The position numbers and the translations under genes were made by a program. The notes under the pieces were generated by a model, which saw only the letters and a program-made list of their open reading frames with translations, was not told where the DNA came from and ran no database searches. A stretch of 17,247 nt of DNA from Candidatus Thorarchaeota archaeon MP8T_1 (GTDB lineage: Archaea; Asgardarchaeota; Thorarchaeia; Thorarchaeales; Thorarchaeaceae). The DNA lies in contig PJER01000047.1 of NCBI GenBank assembly GCA_002825465.1, positions 1 through 17,247 of the forward strand, in the 5' to 3' direction. The first letter of the stretch is position 1. Each line of letters starts with the position of its first letter. Positions 7,838 through 15,056 of this stretch are shown here, in pieces.

Positions 7838-8818
7838 ATGTCAAGTAAAGAACTGCGACAGAAGGCAAAGACCATCGCCAAAGAGTACGAGTATCTCCCA
7901 TACATGATAGAGAGATATCTTGCACTTTGGGGAGAAGAAGAAACAATGCAGTTCCTTAAAGCATGTGACCAGCCAATTCGGACATCTATTCGAATAAATA
8001 CACTACGCGCTGGTCTTGAAAATGTTCTAGAGAATCTGAGAAGAAAAGGTGTAGGTCTTGAAAAGATTCCATGGTTATCTCATGGATACTATGCTGATTT
8101 CGAGGGACAGTCAACCCCCGGAGCTTTCTTGGAACATATGCTAGGATATTACTATGTTCAGGGAGTTCCATCAATGACGACAGTTGAGGTCTTGAATCCT
8201 CAACCTGAAGAAACAGTCTTAGACCTTGCAGCAGCTCCAGGTGGAAAAACAACTCATATTGCGCAACAAATGAGTAATTCTGGTAGAGTCTTTGCTATTG
8301 AGATGGACAGACGTAGGCTTGCAAGCCTTGAGAGTAATATTTTACGATGTGGCGTGACCAATGCAATCGTTCTCAGAGGGGATGCTAAAAAAGTAGAACA
8401 GCTTGGAATAGAACCAGATAAGATACTCCTTGATGCACCTTGTTCAGGAGAAGGATTGATACCACTTGATCCAACAAGAAAGACCAGCAAGAGTATGGCT
8501 GACGTTAGATTCTGTGCTACTAGAGAAGACGAATTGCTTGATGCTGCTGTGAATGTACTTGCACCAGGTGGAACGATTGTGTATTCTACATGTTCAATTG
8601 CGCCTGAAGAGAACGAGTATGTAGTGGATGCAATCCTAAAACGACATCCAGGATTGCGAATAGTTCCAATAGAATTAGATTTCGGAATAAAGGGATATCC
8701 AAAGCCCTATGGCGTTCATCTTGACAAATCTCTAGAACTATCAAAACGCTTTCTTCCTCATTTACATAATTCAGAGGGATTCTTCATCTGCAAGATGGTA
8801 AAGGAGGGGTCATCATGA
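7838..8818 (+). CDS. NSUN/RsmB-family RNA 5-methylcytosine methyltransferase
   Basis: It transfers a methyl group from S-adenosylmethionine to C5 of a cytosine in tRNA or rRNA. The 326-residue sequence has a family N-terminal part (PIRTSIRINTLR), the AdoMet motif DLAAAPGGKT (129-138), the acidic AIEMD (153-157), the DAPCSGEG motif with C202 and the catalytic STCS with C252, both in the order typical of NOL1/NOP2/Sun enzymes. It lacks the C-terminal PUA or RRM-like extension of longer relatives, but the next gene encodes a PUA domain and overlaps it by 4 bp (ATGA), so the two products probably act together. GGAGA lies seven bases before the ATG. Whether the target is tRNA (Trm4-like) or rRNA cannot be told. 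Confidence 0.9.
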   Translation: MSSKELRQKAKTIAKEYEYLPYMIERYLALWGEEETMQFLKACDQPIRTSIRINTLRAGLENVLENLRRKGVGLEKIPWLSHGYYADFEGQSTPGAFLEHMLGYYYVQGVPSMTTVEVLNPQPEETVLDLAAAPGGKTTHIAQQMSNSGRVFAIEMDRRRLASLESNILRCGVTNAIVLRGDAKKVEQLGIEPDKILLDAPCSGEGLIPLDPTRKTSKSMADVRFCATREDELLDAAVNVLAPGGTIVYSTCSIAPEENEYVVDAILKRHPGLRIVPIELDFGIKGYPKPYGVHLDKSLELSKRFLPHLHNSEGFFICKMVKEGSS

Positions 8819-9360
8819 AGCCAGAACTTCTAGATCCTATCGAATGGGATTCAATAGTTCAAGTGATTGATAGTGAGTTTGGGAGTGGAGTAACTAAAGA
8901 ATTACTTGGGAATCTTACACCTTTGGCATTGGTTGAAGGAAATTGGAGGAACATCTACCTCATTCCGCCATCTTGGACTAGTTTACTCTTCGAAGAGGCT
9001 CCGTCAGGATTTGACTATCATCTCGTGGGAAAACAGCTTGGAGTAATGACCAAGGACAGATTTAGACTTAGTCTACAGATCCTTCCTGAATTAGCTAAAC
9101 TGACAACCAGATTAATGACTGTCTCAAAGCAAGGTGCAGAAGCCTTCACGTATGGGCGAAGTATCCTCAAGGAGTCTGTTGTTTACCTCGATTTCAACCT
9201 TAGAAGAAATCAGAGGGTTCTGGTGATGGATGAGGATTTCCATTGCTTAGGAATCGCGTCTCTTGCAACAGATGCCAATAGATTAGGTCGCATGAAGCAA
9301 GGCGACTTGATAGGGAAGAACCTTGTAGATATTGGTTGGTTCATTAGACGACTTGGTTAG
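8815..9360 (+). CDS. PUA-domain RNA-binding protein, partner of the m5C methyltransferase
   Basis: A 181-residue protein whose C-terminal third (about 108-181) reads as a PUA domain: the AFTYGRSILKESV motif, a short basic loop, then VLVMDEDFHCLGIASL and a final amphipathic strand. The family is that of small PUA proteins of the NOL1/NOP2/Fmu-associated, Nip7-like group. The N-terminal half has no motif I recognise. It begins within the methyltransferase stop codon (ATGA) and has a strong ribosome binding site (AAGGAGGGG), implying translational coupling. Inference: it supplies the RNA-recognition domain that is fused in bacterial RsmF-like enzymes. Its TAG overlaps by 4 bp the TAA of the convergent PAC2 gene. 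Confidence 0.7.
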   Translation: MKPELLDPIEWDSIVQVIDSEFGSGVTKELLGNLTPLALVEGNWRNIYLIPPSWTSLLFEEAPSGFDYHLVGKQLGVMTKDRFRLSLQILPELAKLTTRLMTVSKQGAEAFTYGRSILKESVVYLDFNLRRNQRVLVMDEDFHCLGIASLATDANRLGRMKQGDLIGKNLVDIGWFIRRLG

Positions 9361-10097
9361 ACGAACATATCACCAGGTCTATCTGAGGACTCAATAGACT
9401 TCCGCATCTTTTCAAGACGCTCAATCTCTCGTGATTCTTCAAGTAGTTGCTCTACATTAGCCTCTACACCATAGACCTCATTGATTTTCTCAAGCATAGT
9501 TGCCGCAGACCTTGGGTCTGGGCGACCTCTTGTTGCATAGGTAAGCAATCCGATGGCAGCCTGTTCTCTCATTTCTAACTCTGCAAGAAATAGTGCTAGA
9601 GGACCAGCAACAAAGAGACCTTCCTCAAGGAGCGGAACATTCCATCGTTCCCAGAGTGGTTCATATGCAGAGGTAGGAACAGAGCGCATCTCTTGGTCAT
9701 CTTCCTTGAAGCTTGCATCCAAACCTCCAAGCAATAGAGTCTCTTTAAACCCGTTTTCTGTAATCCAAGTTGCTAATTTATCGATGAATCCCCATTGTTC
9801 AGATTGATGAGGTTGGAATCTAGGAACCAAGAATATCATCTTCTTTGGTTCGTAAGAATAGATCTCAAAGGGGAGAACTAACTTCTCGTTTTCCATGGAA
9901 ACAAAGAGTGGTAGCATGTCACTTTTGATGTATCCAACTCGTTCAGCCTCCAGAGTTCGAGTCAGGTGAGCAGTACTCAAGAAACCAACTTCTCCAAGTC
10001 CATGAAATCCGCAGATAAAGGTCGAACCGGGTTTTATTTTGAACCCCTTCTTCAGAATGATCTGAAAATTCGAGTCTGTAGTCGCTACAAAAGCCAT
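9357..10097 (-). CDS. PAC2-family protein (proteasome-assembly-chaperone-like)
   Basis: The 246-residue protein has the PAC2 layout: an N-terminal FICGFHGLGEVGFLS stretch, LVPRFQPHQ, a central LLLGGLDAS with a following acidic loop, and an AGPLALFLAE helix before ATRGRPDPRSAATMLEKIN, a conserved ending of this ATP-grasp-superfamily-like fold. Eukaryotic PAC2 and archaeal PbaA/PbaB relatives help assemble the 20S proteasome. The extreme C-terminus is a charged helix ending in DMFV, which resembles the hydrophobic-aromatic-X tail used to dock into the alpha-ring, with Phe instead of Tyr; this match is weak and inferred. ATG at 10095-10097, with GAGG 11 bases upstream, is the only reasonable start. 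It converges tail to tail, with overlapping stop codons, on the PUA gene. Confidence 0.75.
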   Translation of the reverse strand: MAFVATTDSNFQIILKKGFKIKPGSTFICGFHGLGEVGFLSTAHLTRTLEAERVGYIKSDMLPLFVSMENEKLVLPFEIYSYEPKKMIFLVPRFQPHQSEQWGFIDKLATWITENGFKETLLLGGLDASFKEDDQEMRSVPTSAYEPLWERWNVPLLEEGLFVAGPLALFLAELEMREQAAIGLLTYATRGRPDPRSAATMLEKINEVYGVEANVEQLLEESREIERLEKMRKSIESSDRPGDMFV

Positions 10098-10217
10098 TAC
10101 TATTCAAACCTCAACAAGTTTTCAGAGAAGCTGCTGCTTTTGAGAGTTTGTATGTGTCCCCATATGATAGACTAGGTATGAACAAACTATCAATAGATTG
10201 AACATTTTTAGAAAATA

Positions 10218-10290
10218 TTGGCATAATTTTGGCAAAGGACGCGTAAAACTAATAGCACTAAATACTATATTCGCATAGTAAATCACGCGT
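10218..10290 (+). promoter_or_regulatory. Promoter region of the SWIM helicase-like gene with dyad and repeats
   Basis: The 202-bp gap 10098-10299 separates two divergent genes and is very AT-rich. It contains two TTGGCA copies exactly 11 bp apart (10218 and 10229), two ACGCGT palindromes (10239-10244 and 10285-10290) and a TACTAT/ATAGTA inverted repeat (10263-10268 and 10275-10280) that overlaps the likely TATA box (ACTATAT). Initiation near 10293 would leave a leader of about 7 nt before the GTG. The elements are seen; a regulatory role is inferred. Confidence 0.4.
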
Positions 10291-10299
10291 ATCAAAACC

Positions 10300-12522
10300 G
10301 TGGAGTGGGATGATTTGAGCACTCTCAGGGAATTAGAACTCCAACGAGTTGCGCCACGTCTGTTGGAGATTTTAAGAAGACAAGGCCTTGCTAGTCTAAC
10401 TAAGTTTCAGAATGATGCCATTGAAGGGGACATAATTCGTGGTGCAAGTCAATTACTTGTAACGCATGATTATGATGAAGCATATGTCATTGCTGAGATT
10501 GCCCTTTTGAATAGAGTAGCATCAGATCACAGAGTGAAGGCATTGGTACTCTGTCCGCATCCGCATCAGGCTGAAAAACGATTCCAATCAATCAGTCAGA
10601 AATGTAGTAGACTTGGAATCGAGGCTACATCCATCATCAGAAGGCGACAGGCAACTGACAAATCCGTTAGTGATGGTAGAGTGATAGTAGCAACATACAG
10701 GTCATTTGATATTGCCTCACGAATAAATCCCGACCTTCTAAGAGGATTGGTCTGTGTCCTTATTGATAGATTGGATTTGATTGGACAACCAGAATTAGGA
10801 GTTCGCTTGGAAACCGCTCTTGTCACTATTCTTGGAAAAGAGGATATTCAATACATTGGAATTACTCCTCCATTGATGAATCTAAAAGAATTGAGCGAGT
10901 GGTTGAAAGCTGTTCCGATTGCAGATCAAAAAGAGGATGTAAAACGAATTTTCAGTGTCAAAGCATTTGATAATATCCACGACTCATTAGCAGATTTGAC
11001 TGTATTTGTGCAGCGAAAGCATGGTCAGGTAATCATACTCAGTGCAAACATGAATGCTACAGAAGAATTTGCAGGACAGTTATCTGGTGTATATGATGGA
11101 CCCCCTTCAGCAATTCTTGATCTACGGTTGAGACCGGAACACCGTGACGAGTTACGACACCTTTCCAGACTTGTTCTAGATAGGTATCCTGAATGTGTCA
11201 TGACTAAAGATTTGGGCAAAATGGTCTCACAAGGCATTGCATTCATACATGAAGGTGTATCCGGTTCTCAAAGAAGAATCCTGTCAGATGCTTGGGAGGA
11301 TGGACTACTTCCGGTTATAGTGATGCCAATACGATTTGCAATTGCTAGTGGAATGAAAGCAACTCTAGTCTTCTTGATGGGCGTGTTCATGCAAATATAT
11401 GGAAAGGAATTAGCAAGTGAGGAATCTGTAACAATGCTCTCAGAATGGCAACTCAGTGAGGTGTTAGGTTCTGCTGGGAGACGAGGAAGAGATAACGAAG
11501 CTTTTGGAATTGTGGTAACAGACAATGAGAGCGAACGAAAACGGATTCTAGACAAGTATTTCGAGCAAGATTCAGATGGTAATTTGAAACCACTCCTCGG
11601 TGAAGTAGATAGTGAAATGGATGAAACAGAGAACATACAAGACCTAGTCTTAATGCAAATATGCGGAGGTCGCGAGAGTAACGAAGATCCATTCTCTGTA
11701 ATCAATCGTTCATTCTGGGGATGTAGTAGTAGGGTTACTGATGTTAGGGCTGCGGTGATAGATTCACCAGATGATAAACTTGTCAATTCCCTGTTAGAGA
11801 TGCGTTCTACAAAGGCCACAAAAAATCGAGCTAGTGAGATACCTGATGAAAGTGTTAAGATAGTATCTGTGCGACCAGATAAAATAGAAGGACTTGTTCA
11901 CAGTGGAAGTAGAGAGATCTGGCACTATATCACATTAAGATCAAAAGATGGTGTATCCTGCTCATGTGAGTCTTGGAAATTTCAAGGAATTAGAAAACAT
12001 AGACTCTGTAAACACCTTGTGAAATTCACCAACTTCGCATTGAAACAAGAAGAAACAAAGGGCTATGCAGCAGGCGTCATCGTTCAAGCACTACGAGGCT
12101 TGGAGTTGTTGGGTGAACTAGAATCTGATGGACTCATTAAAAGAGATGGCTCTTCTATTGCTTGCACGTCACTCGGTGAAAGTGTGACTATTCTTGGAGT
12201 TCCAGTAAAGGATGCAAAAAGAGTGATGAAGACTATCACTGATGAACGGGCAGCATTGAAGACAATTTTGAAGAACTTGGTGGTAACAAGAATAGGAGTT
12301 TCAGAGAGCATCGCAAAACAGGTACTGGCCAATCTACCAGCAAAACGAATCGAGGATATTGTCTGCGAAGATCATCTACCAGGTATCATCGAGAATTGTC
12401 TTGAAGAGTTACTATATGTGAATTCAATCCTCTACAATCTATTAGACAAGAAAAATCCCCTTAGGAAGGAGAGCGGGGAACTTGAGAAAAGCCTTCAAGC
12501 ATTACTTGGTGCTATGAGGTAA
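10300..12522 (+). CDS. Ski2/Hel308-like helicase-fold protein with SWIM zinc finger; ATPase motifs degenerate
   Basis: This 740-residue protein follows a Ski2-like SF2 helicase: FQNDAI near residue 36, a Walker A position, RVIVATYRSFD, motif II, an SAT-LPN position, motif V and motif VI. Yet the motifs are eroded: Walker A reads THDYDEAY (55-62) with no GKT, the DExH box reads DRLD (156-159), SAT reads ITPP, and motif VI reads GSAGR (390-394). A SWIM zinc finger follows, C554-x-C556-x13-C570-x-H572, then a C-terminal part with a winged-helix-like GLELLGELESDGLI segment and helices. ATP hydrolysis therefore looks unlikely; nucleic-acid or protein binding remains plausible. GTG at 10300 is the first start after the promoter and has no clear ribosome binding site, consistent with a near-leaderless message. 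The function is unknown. Confidence 0.75.
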   Translation: MEWDDLSTLRELELQRVAPRLLEILRRQGLASLTKFQNDAIEGDIIRGASQLLVTHDYDEAYVIAEIALLNRVASDHRVKALVLCPHPHQAEKRFQSISQKCSRLGIEATSIIRRRQATDKSVSDGRVIVATYRSFDIASRINPDLLRGLVCVLIDRLDLIGQPELGVRLETALVTILGKEDIQYIGITPPLMNLKELSEWLKAVPIADQKEDVKRIFSVKAFDNIHDSLADLTVFVQRKHGQVIILSANMNATEEFAGQLSGVYDGPPSAILDLRLRPEHRDELRHLSRLVLDRYPECVMTKDLGKMVSQGIAFIHEGVSGSQRRILSDAWEDGLLPVIVMPIRFAIASGMKATLVFLMGVFMQIYGKELASEESVTMLSEWQLSEVLGSAGRRGRDNEAFGIVVTDNESERKRILDKYFEQDSDGNLKPLLGEVDSEMDETENIQDLVLMQICGGRESNEDPFSVINRSFWGCSSRVTDVRAAVIDSPDDKLVNSLLEMRSTKATKNRASEIPDESVKIVSVRPDKIEGLVHSGSREIWHYITLRSKDGVSCSCESWKFQGIRKHRLCKHLVKFTNFALKQEETKGYAAGVIVQALRGLELLGELESDGLIKRDGSSIACTSLGESVTILGVPVKDAKRVMKTITDERAALKTILKNLVVTRIGVSESIAKQVLANLPAKRIEDIVCEDHLPGIIENCLEELLYVNSILYNLLDKKNPLRKESGELEKSLQALLGAMR

Positions 12523-12549
12523 CATTTTTACGCAAGTAGACTGGTGGCC

Positions 12550-12588
12550 GCTTAAACCTTGATTTGCTTGTAAGCCTGAGCGCGGTGA
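12550..12588 (+). promoter_or_regulatory. Promoter and ribosome binding site of sucCD
   Basis: GCTTAAACC at 12550-12558 is a TATA-like element. Initiation about 26 bp downstream, near 12580, would leave a 15-nt leader that just contains GGTGA (12584-12588), six bases before the sucC ATG. The short ATTTTTA at about 12525-12531 upstream could help end the preceding transcript, but that is weak. Confidence 0.45.
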
Positions 12589-12594
12589 AAATCA

Positions 12595-13740
12595 ATGAAG
12601 CTATTTGAACATGAAGCGAAAGATATCTTCCGAACCTTCAATATGCCTACTCCTCCAGGTGGTGTTGCAAAAACCCCAACAGAGGCAAAGAAACTTGCTG
12701 GAGAAGTTGGAAAACCAGTAGTTGTGAAGGCACAGGTCCTTTCTGGAAAGAGAGGAAAGGCAGGAGGAGTAAAATTCGCAGATACCCCTGAAGAAGCAGA
12801 GAAATTTGCAGAAGAGATTCTTGCAATGAGAATTAATGACTTACCAGTAGAAGCAATCCTGATTGAAGAGAAACTCGATATTGCACAGGAAATCTACGCT
12901 GGTATCACTATCGATAGAAATGAACGAAAATACGTAGTTATAGGTAGTGCAGCTGGTGGTATGTCAATAGAAGAACTTGCTGAAGAAAGCCCTGAGAAGA
13001 TCATCAAGATGCATGTTGACCCAATTCTTGGTTTTCAACCATTTGAAGCCCGTCAGATGGCAATCTCTATGGGATTCAGAGGCAAACAAATCAGCCAGTT
13101 AGGAAGTTTCTTCCTTAAACTGTGGAATATCGTAGATGCATTTGATGTCGAACTTACAGAGATCAATCCACTAATCCTTACAAAAGATGGGCGGTTCCTT
13201 GCTGCAGATGCTCGATTGAATATCGATGATAATTCGCTTTTCAGACATAAGGACTTCATTGATAGAATCAAAAGAGAACCTATAGAGCAGAATGAACGTG
13301 AACGTTTAGCTACAGAGAATGATATGGCATATGTTGAACTCGATGGTAACATTGCTTGCATCTGTAATGGTGCAGGTCTCACAATGGCAACCTTGGATGC
13401 TGTTTCAGTGTATGGCGGGAAGGCAAGTACATTCCTCGATCTTGGAGGAGGTGCAGACGCTGAGAGAGTCGAACGTGGTATCGAAATTGCCATGATGTAT
13501 TCTAATGTGAAAGCTATTCTAGTGAACATAATGGGTGGAATCACACGATGTGATGAAGTAGCAAAAGGAATACTTTCAGCACGTAAGGATGGAGATATCA
13601 AAGTCCCCTTGGTAATCAGAATGGTTGGGACTAATGAAGAAGAAGGACAGGAATTGCTGAATGAAGCAGGCATACCATTTCTCAAGACAATGGAAGATGC
13701 TGCTCAAAAGGTAGTTGAACTTGCGAAGGAGGTAACATAG
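12595..13740 (+). CDS. sucC: Succinyl-CoA synthetase, beta subunit
   Basis: SucC pairs with SucD to interconvert succinyl-CoA and succinate with formation or use of a nucleoside triphosphate, in the citric acid cycle. The 381-residue length is the family norm. The N-terminal ATP-grasp half begins MKLFEHEAKDIF and contains VVVKAQVLSGKRGKAGGV, IEEKLDIAQEIYAGITID and the metal/nucleotide segment ELTEINPLILT with D212-type acidic residues after it. The C-terminal ligase half has GNIACICNGAGL, DLGGGADAERV and NIMGGITRCDEVAKG, the loops that grip the phosphohistidine helix of SucD. ATG at 12595 follows GGTGA. Its TAG is directly followed by the sucD ATG, so the subunits are translated from one message. 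Nucleotide preference (ADP or GDP) is not decided by the sequence. Confidence 0.96.
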   Translation: MKLFEHEAKDIFRTFNMPTPPGGVAKTPTEAKKLAGEVGKPVVVKAQVLSGKRGKAGGVKFADTPEEAEKFAEEILAMRINDLPVEAILIEEKLDIAQEIYAGITIDRNERKYVVIGSAAGGMSIEELAEESPEKIIKMHVDPILGFQPFEARQMAISMGFRGKQISQLGSFFLKLWNIVDAFDVELTEINPLILTKDGRFLAADARLNIDDNSLFRHKDFIDRIKREPIEQNERERLATENDMAYVELDGNIACICNGAGLTMATLDAVSVYGGKASTFLDLGGGADAERVERGIEIAMMYSNVKAILVNIMGGITRCDEVAKGILSARKDGDIKVPLVIRMVGTNEEEGQELLNEAGIPFLKTMEDAAQKVVELAKEVT

Positions 13741-14610
13741 ATGGCAGTACTAGTAGACAAAGATGCAAGAATTATTGTTCAAGGCATAACAGGAGGACAG
13801 GGTACTTTCCATACCGGTGCTATGCTCAAATACGGAACAAAGGTTGTTGCTGGAGTCACTCCTGGGAAATCTGGAGAAGAAGTTCATGGAGTACCGGTTT
13901 ATGATAGTCTTATTGAAGCTAAAAGAGCAGAAGATGCAACAGCTCTGATTAGTTTTGTACCTGCACCTTTCACTGGAGATGCCGCCCTCGAGGCAATTGC
14001 AGCTGATCTGAATCCAATTGTCCTGATTACAGAACATGTCCCCGTCAAAGATGAGATTCGAATTATTCACGCAGCAAAGCGAAAAGGGATTACCATAATT
14101 GGTCCAAATACTCCGGGCATAATCACTCCAGGAGCAAAACAGAAAGTTGGAATCATGCCAGGGCATGTCTTCTCAGCTGGAAAAGTTGGACTAATGTCAC
14201 GGAGTGGGACTCTCACCTATGAGATTGCAGCAGGCATGACAAATGCTGGTATAGGTATCTCAACAGCAATTGGACTCGGTGGAGACCCTTGTGTTGGACT
14301 CACAACAATCGAAGCCGTCAAATTATTTGAACAGGATAAGGAAACTAAAGCTCTGGTCCTTGTTGGAGAGATAGGTGGAGATGCAGAGGAACGTGCCGCA
14401 GTCTACATTAAGAAGAATTATGACCTCCCTGTAGTTGGATTCATAGCAGGAAGGACAGCTCCTCCAGGAAAGAGAATGGGTCATGCAGGTGCTATCATCA
14501 GTGGAAGTTCTGGTACTGCTGAAGCAAAGATCAAGGCAATGAACGATGCAGGTATTGCAGTAGCTGAAAAACCAAGCGATGTCGCACGATTGTTGAAAGA
14601 GAAAATGTAG
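13741..14610 (+). CDS. sucD: Succinyl-CoA synthetase, alpha subunit
   Basis: The 289-residue protein matches SucD along its length. The N-terminal CoA-binding Rossmann domain has IVQGITGGQGTFHTGAML and GVTPGKSGEEVHGVPVY; the C-terminal part has GPNTPGIITPG, MSRSGTLTYE, GLGGDPCVG and the active-site MGHAGAI, where H248 is the residue phosphorylated during catalysis. ATG starts immediately after the sucC stop, with AAGGAGGT inside the end of sucC. It is the last gene of the two-gene operon; a long palindrome follows 12 bp after its stop. Confidence 0.96.
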   Translation: MAVLVDKDARIIVQGITGGQGTFHTGAMLKYGTKVVAGVTPGKSGEEVHGVPVYDSLIEAKRAEDATALISFVPAPFTGDAALEAIAADLNPIVLITEHVPVKDEIRIIHAAKRKGITIIGPNTPGIITPGAKQKVGIMPGHVFSAGKVGLMSRSGTLTYEIAAGMTNAGIGISTAIGLGGDPCVGLTTIEAVKLFEQDKETKALVLVGEIGGDAEERAAVYIKKNYDLPVVGFIAGRTAPPGKRMGHAGAIISGSSGTAEAKIKAMNDAGIAVAEKPSDVARLLKEKM

Positions 14611-14622
14611 AATTCTTTGAGT

Positions 14623-14646
14623 TAGGTCTATCATATGATGGACCTA
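14623..14646. repeat. 24-bp near-perfect palindrome behind sucD
   Basis: TAGGTC-T-ATCAT is mirrored by ATGAT-G-GACCTA; only one of the twelve pairs is not Watson-Crick, and in RNA it would be a U-G wobble. As RNA it could form a stem with a CAUAUG loop and act as a 3' end or stability element for sucCD; as DNA it could be an operator. It lies about 35 bp upstream of the L40e TATA box. No strong T-tract follows. Confidence 0.55.
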
Positions 14647-14680
14647 CTCTCTAGCATGAAAATCAAGGTTGGAGCGCAAG

Positions 14681-14690
14681 CTTTTAAAAC
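14681..14690 (+). promoter_or_regulatory. Strong archaeal TATA box for the L40e-tRNA-L38e unit
   Basis: CTTTTAAAAC preceded by GCGCAAG is the best TATA/BRE-like element in the window. Initiation near 14711 is expected, giving a leader of about 55 nt before the L40e ATG. No comparable element lies between L40e and the tRNA or between the tRNA and L38e, so all three probably come from this promoter. Confidence 0.7.
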
Positions 14691-14705
14691 AGAATACTAG
14701 TGGAA

Positions 14706-14737
14706 AGCCCGAGCGGGCTACTCAGAGAATACTCTGA
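14706..14737 (+). promoter_or_regulatory. Two tandem hairpins at the transcription start and leader of L40e
   Basis: AGCCC-GAGC-GGGCT (14706-14719) and TCAGAG-AATA-CTCTGA (14722-14737) are two perfect stems with 4-nt loops, two bases apart. The second should lie wholly in the mRNA leader; the first overlaps the expected start near 14711 and may instead be a DNA dyad. GAGGT at 14754-14758 is the ribosome binding site, seven bases before the ATG. A feedback or stability role is inference. Confidence 0.45.
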
Positions 14738-14765
14738 ATGCCAATAATAATTTGAGGTCTTAAAA

Positions 14766-14924
14766 ATGCCAGTCGCTGACATCGAAAAACGTAGGTTAGC
14801 ACAGCACTACTTGCTGTACAAATCAATTTGTAGATACTGTGGTGCAAGTAATCCACTAAAGGCAAAGAAGTGCAGAAAGTGCAAAACAAAGGACCTCAGG
14901 CCAAAGAGGCGTTCGAAGAAGTAA
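14766..14924 (+). CDS. rpl40e: 50S ribosomal protein L40e
   Basis: The short gene encodes 52 residues beginning MPVADIEKRRLAQHYLLYKS. It contains a zinc ribbon of the form C-x2-C (CRYC) and C-x2-C (CRKC), ten residues apart, and ends in a very basic tail (RPKRRSKK). Length, motif spacing and basic composition are those of archaeal L40e, which in eukaryotes is made as a ubiquitin fusion; no ubiquitin precedes it here. It acts in the large ribosomal subunit. It has a GAGGT ribosome binding site and lies 26 bp ahead of tRNA-Val. Confidence 0.93.
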   Translation: MPVADIEKRRLAQHYLLYKSICRYCGASNPLKAKKCRKCKTKDLRPKRRSKK

Positions 14925-14950
14925 TTCTCTAAAATATGGCCCAGTACAAC

Positions 14951-15028
14951 GGGCCGGTGGTCTAGCCCGGCTATGACGTCTCCTTCACACGGAGAAGGTC
15001 ACGAGTTCAAATCTCGTCCGGCCCACCA
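14951..15028 (+). tRNA. tRNA-Val, anticodon CAC, CCA encoded
   Basis: The acceptor arms GGGCCGG (14951-14957) and CCGGCCC (15018-15024) pair fully, followed by discriminator A and an encoded CCA (15026-15028). The anticodon stem TCTCC/GGAGA encloses the loop TTCACAC with anticodon CAC (14986-14988), reading GUG valine codons. The T arm is ACGAG-TTCAAAT-CTCGT. No intron interrupts it. It lies between L40e and L38e without its own visible TATA box, so it is probably cut from their common transcript. Confidence 0.96.
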
Positions 15029-15056
15029 CCAACTAACAGCATAATGGGGTATCATA

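Noticed and set aside
10122..10322. 66-codon minus-strand frame across the gap between the PAC2 and helicase-like genes
   Set aside because: It covers the promoter region and has no ribosome binding site or recognisable domain.
11268..11819. 183-codon minus-strand open frame inside the helicase-like gene
   Set aside because: It is fully antisense to a protein with recognisable helicase and SWIM features, is Ser/Leu/Arg-rich and has no start signals.
13053..13685. 210-codon minus-strand open frame inside sucC
   Set aside because: Antisense to a highly conserved gene; long mirror frames are a known by-product of codon bias.
14611..14765. Possible C/D box small RNA between sucD and L40e
   Set aside because: ATGATGG and CTGA occur, but the C box is imperfect, the order and spacing are wrong, and no second C'/D' pair is present.
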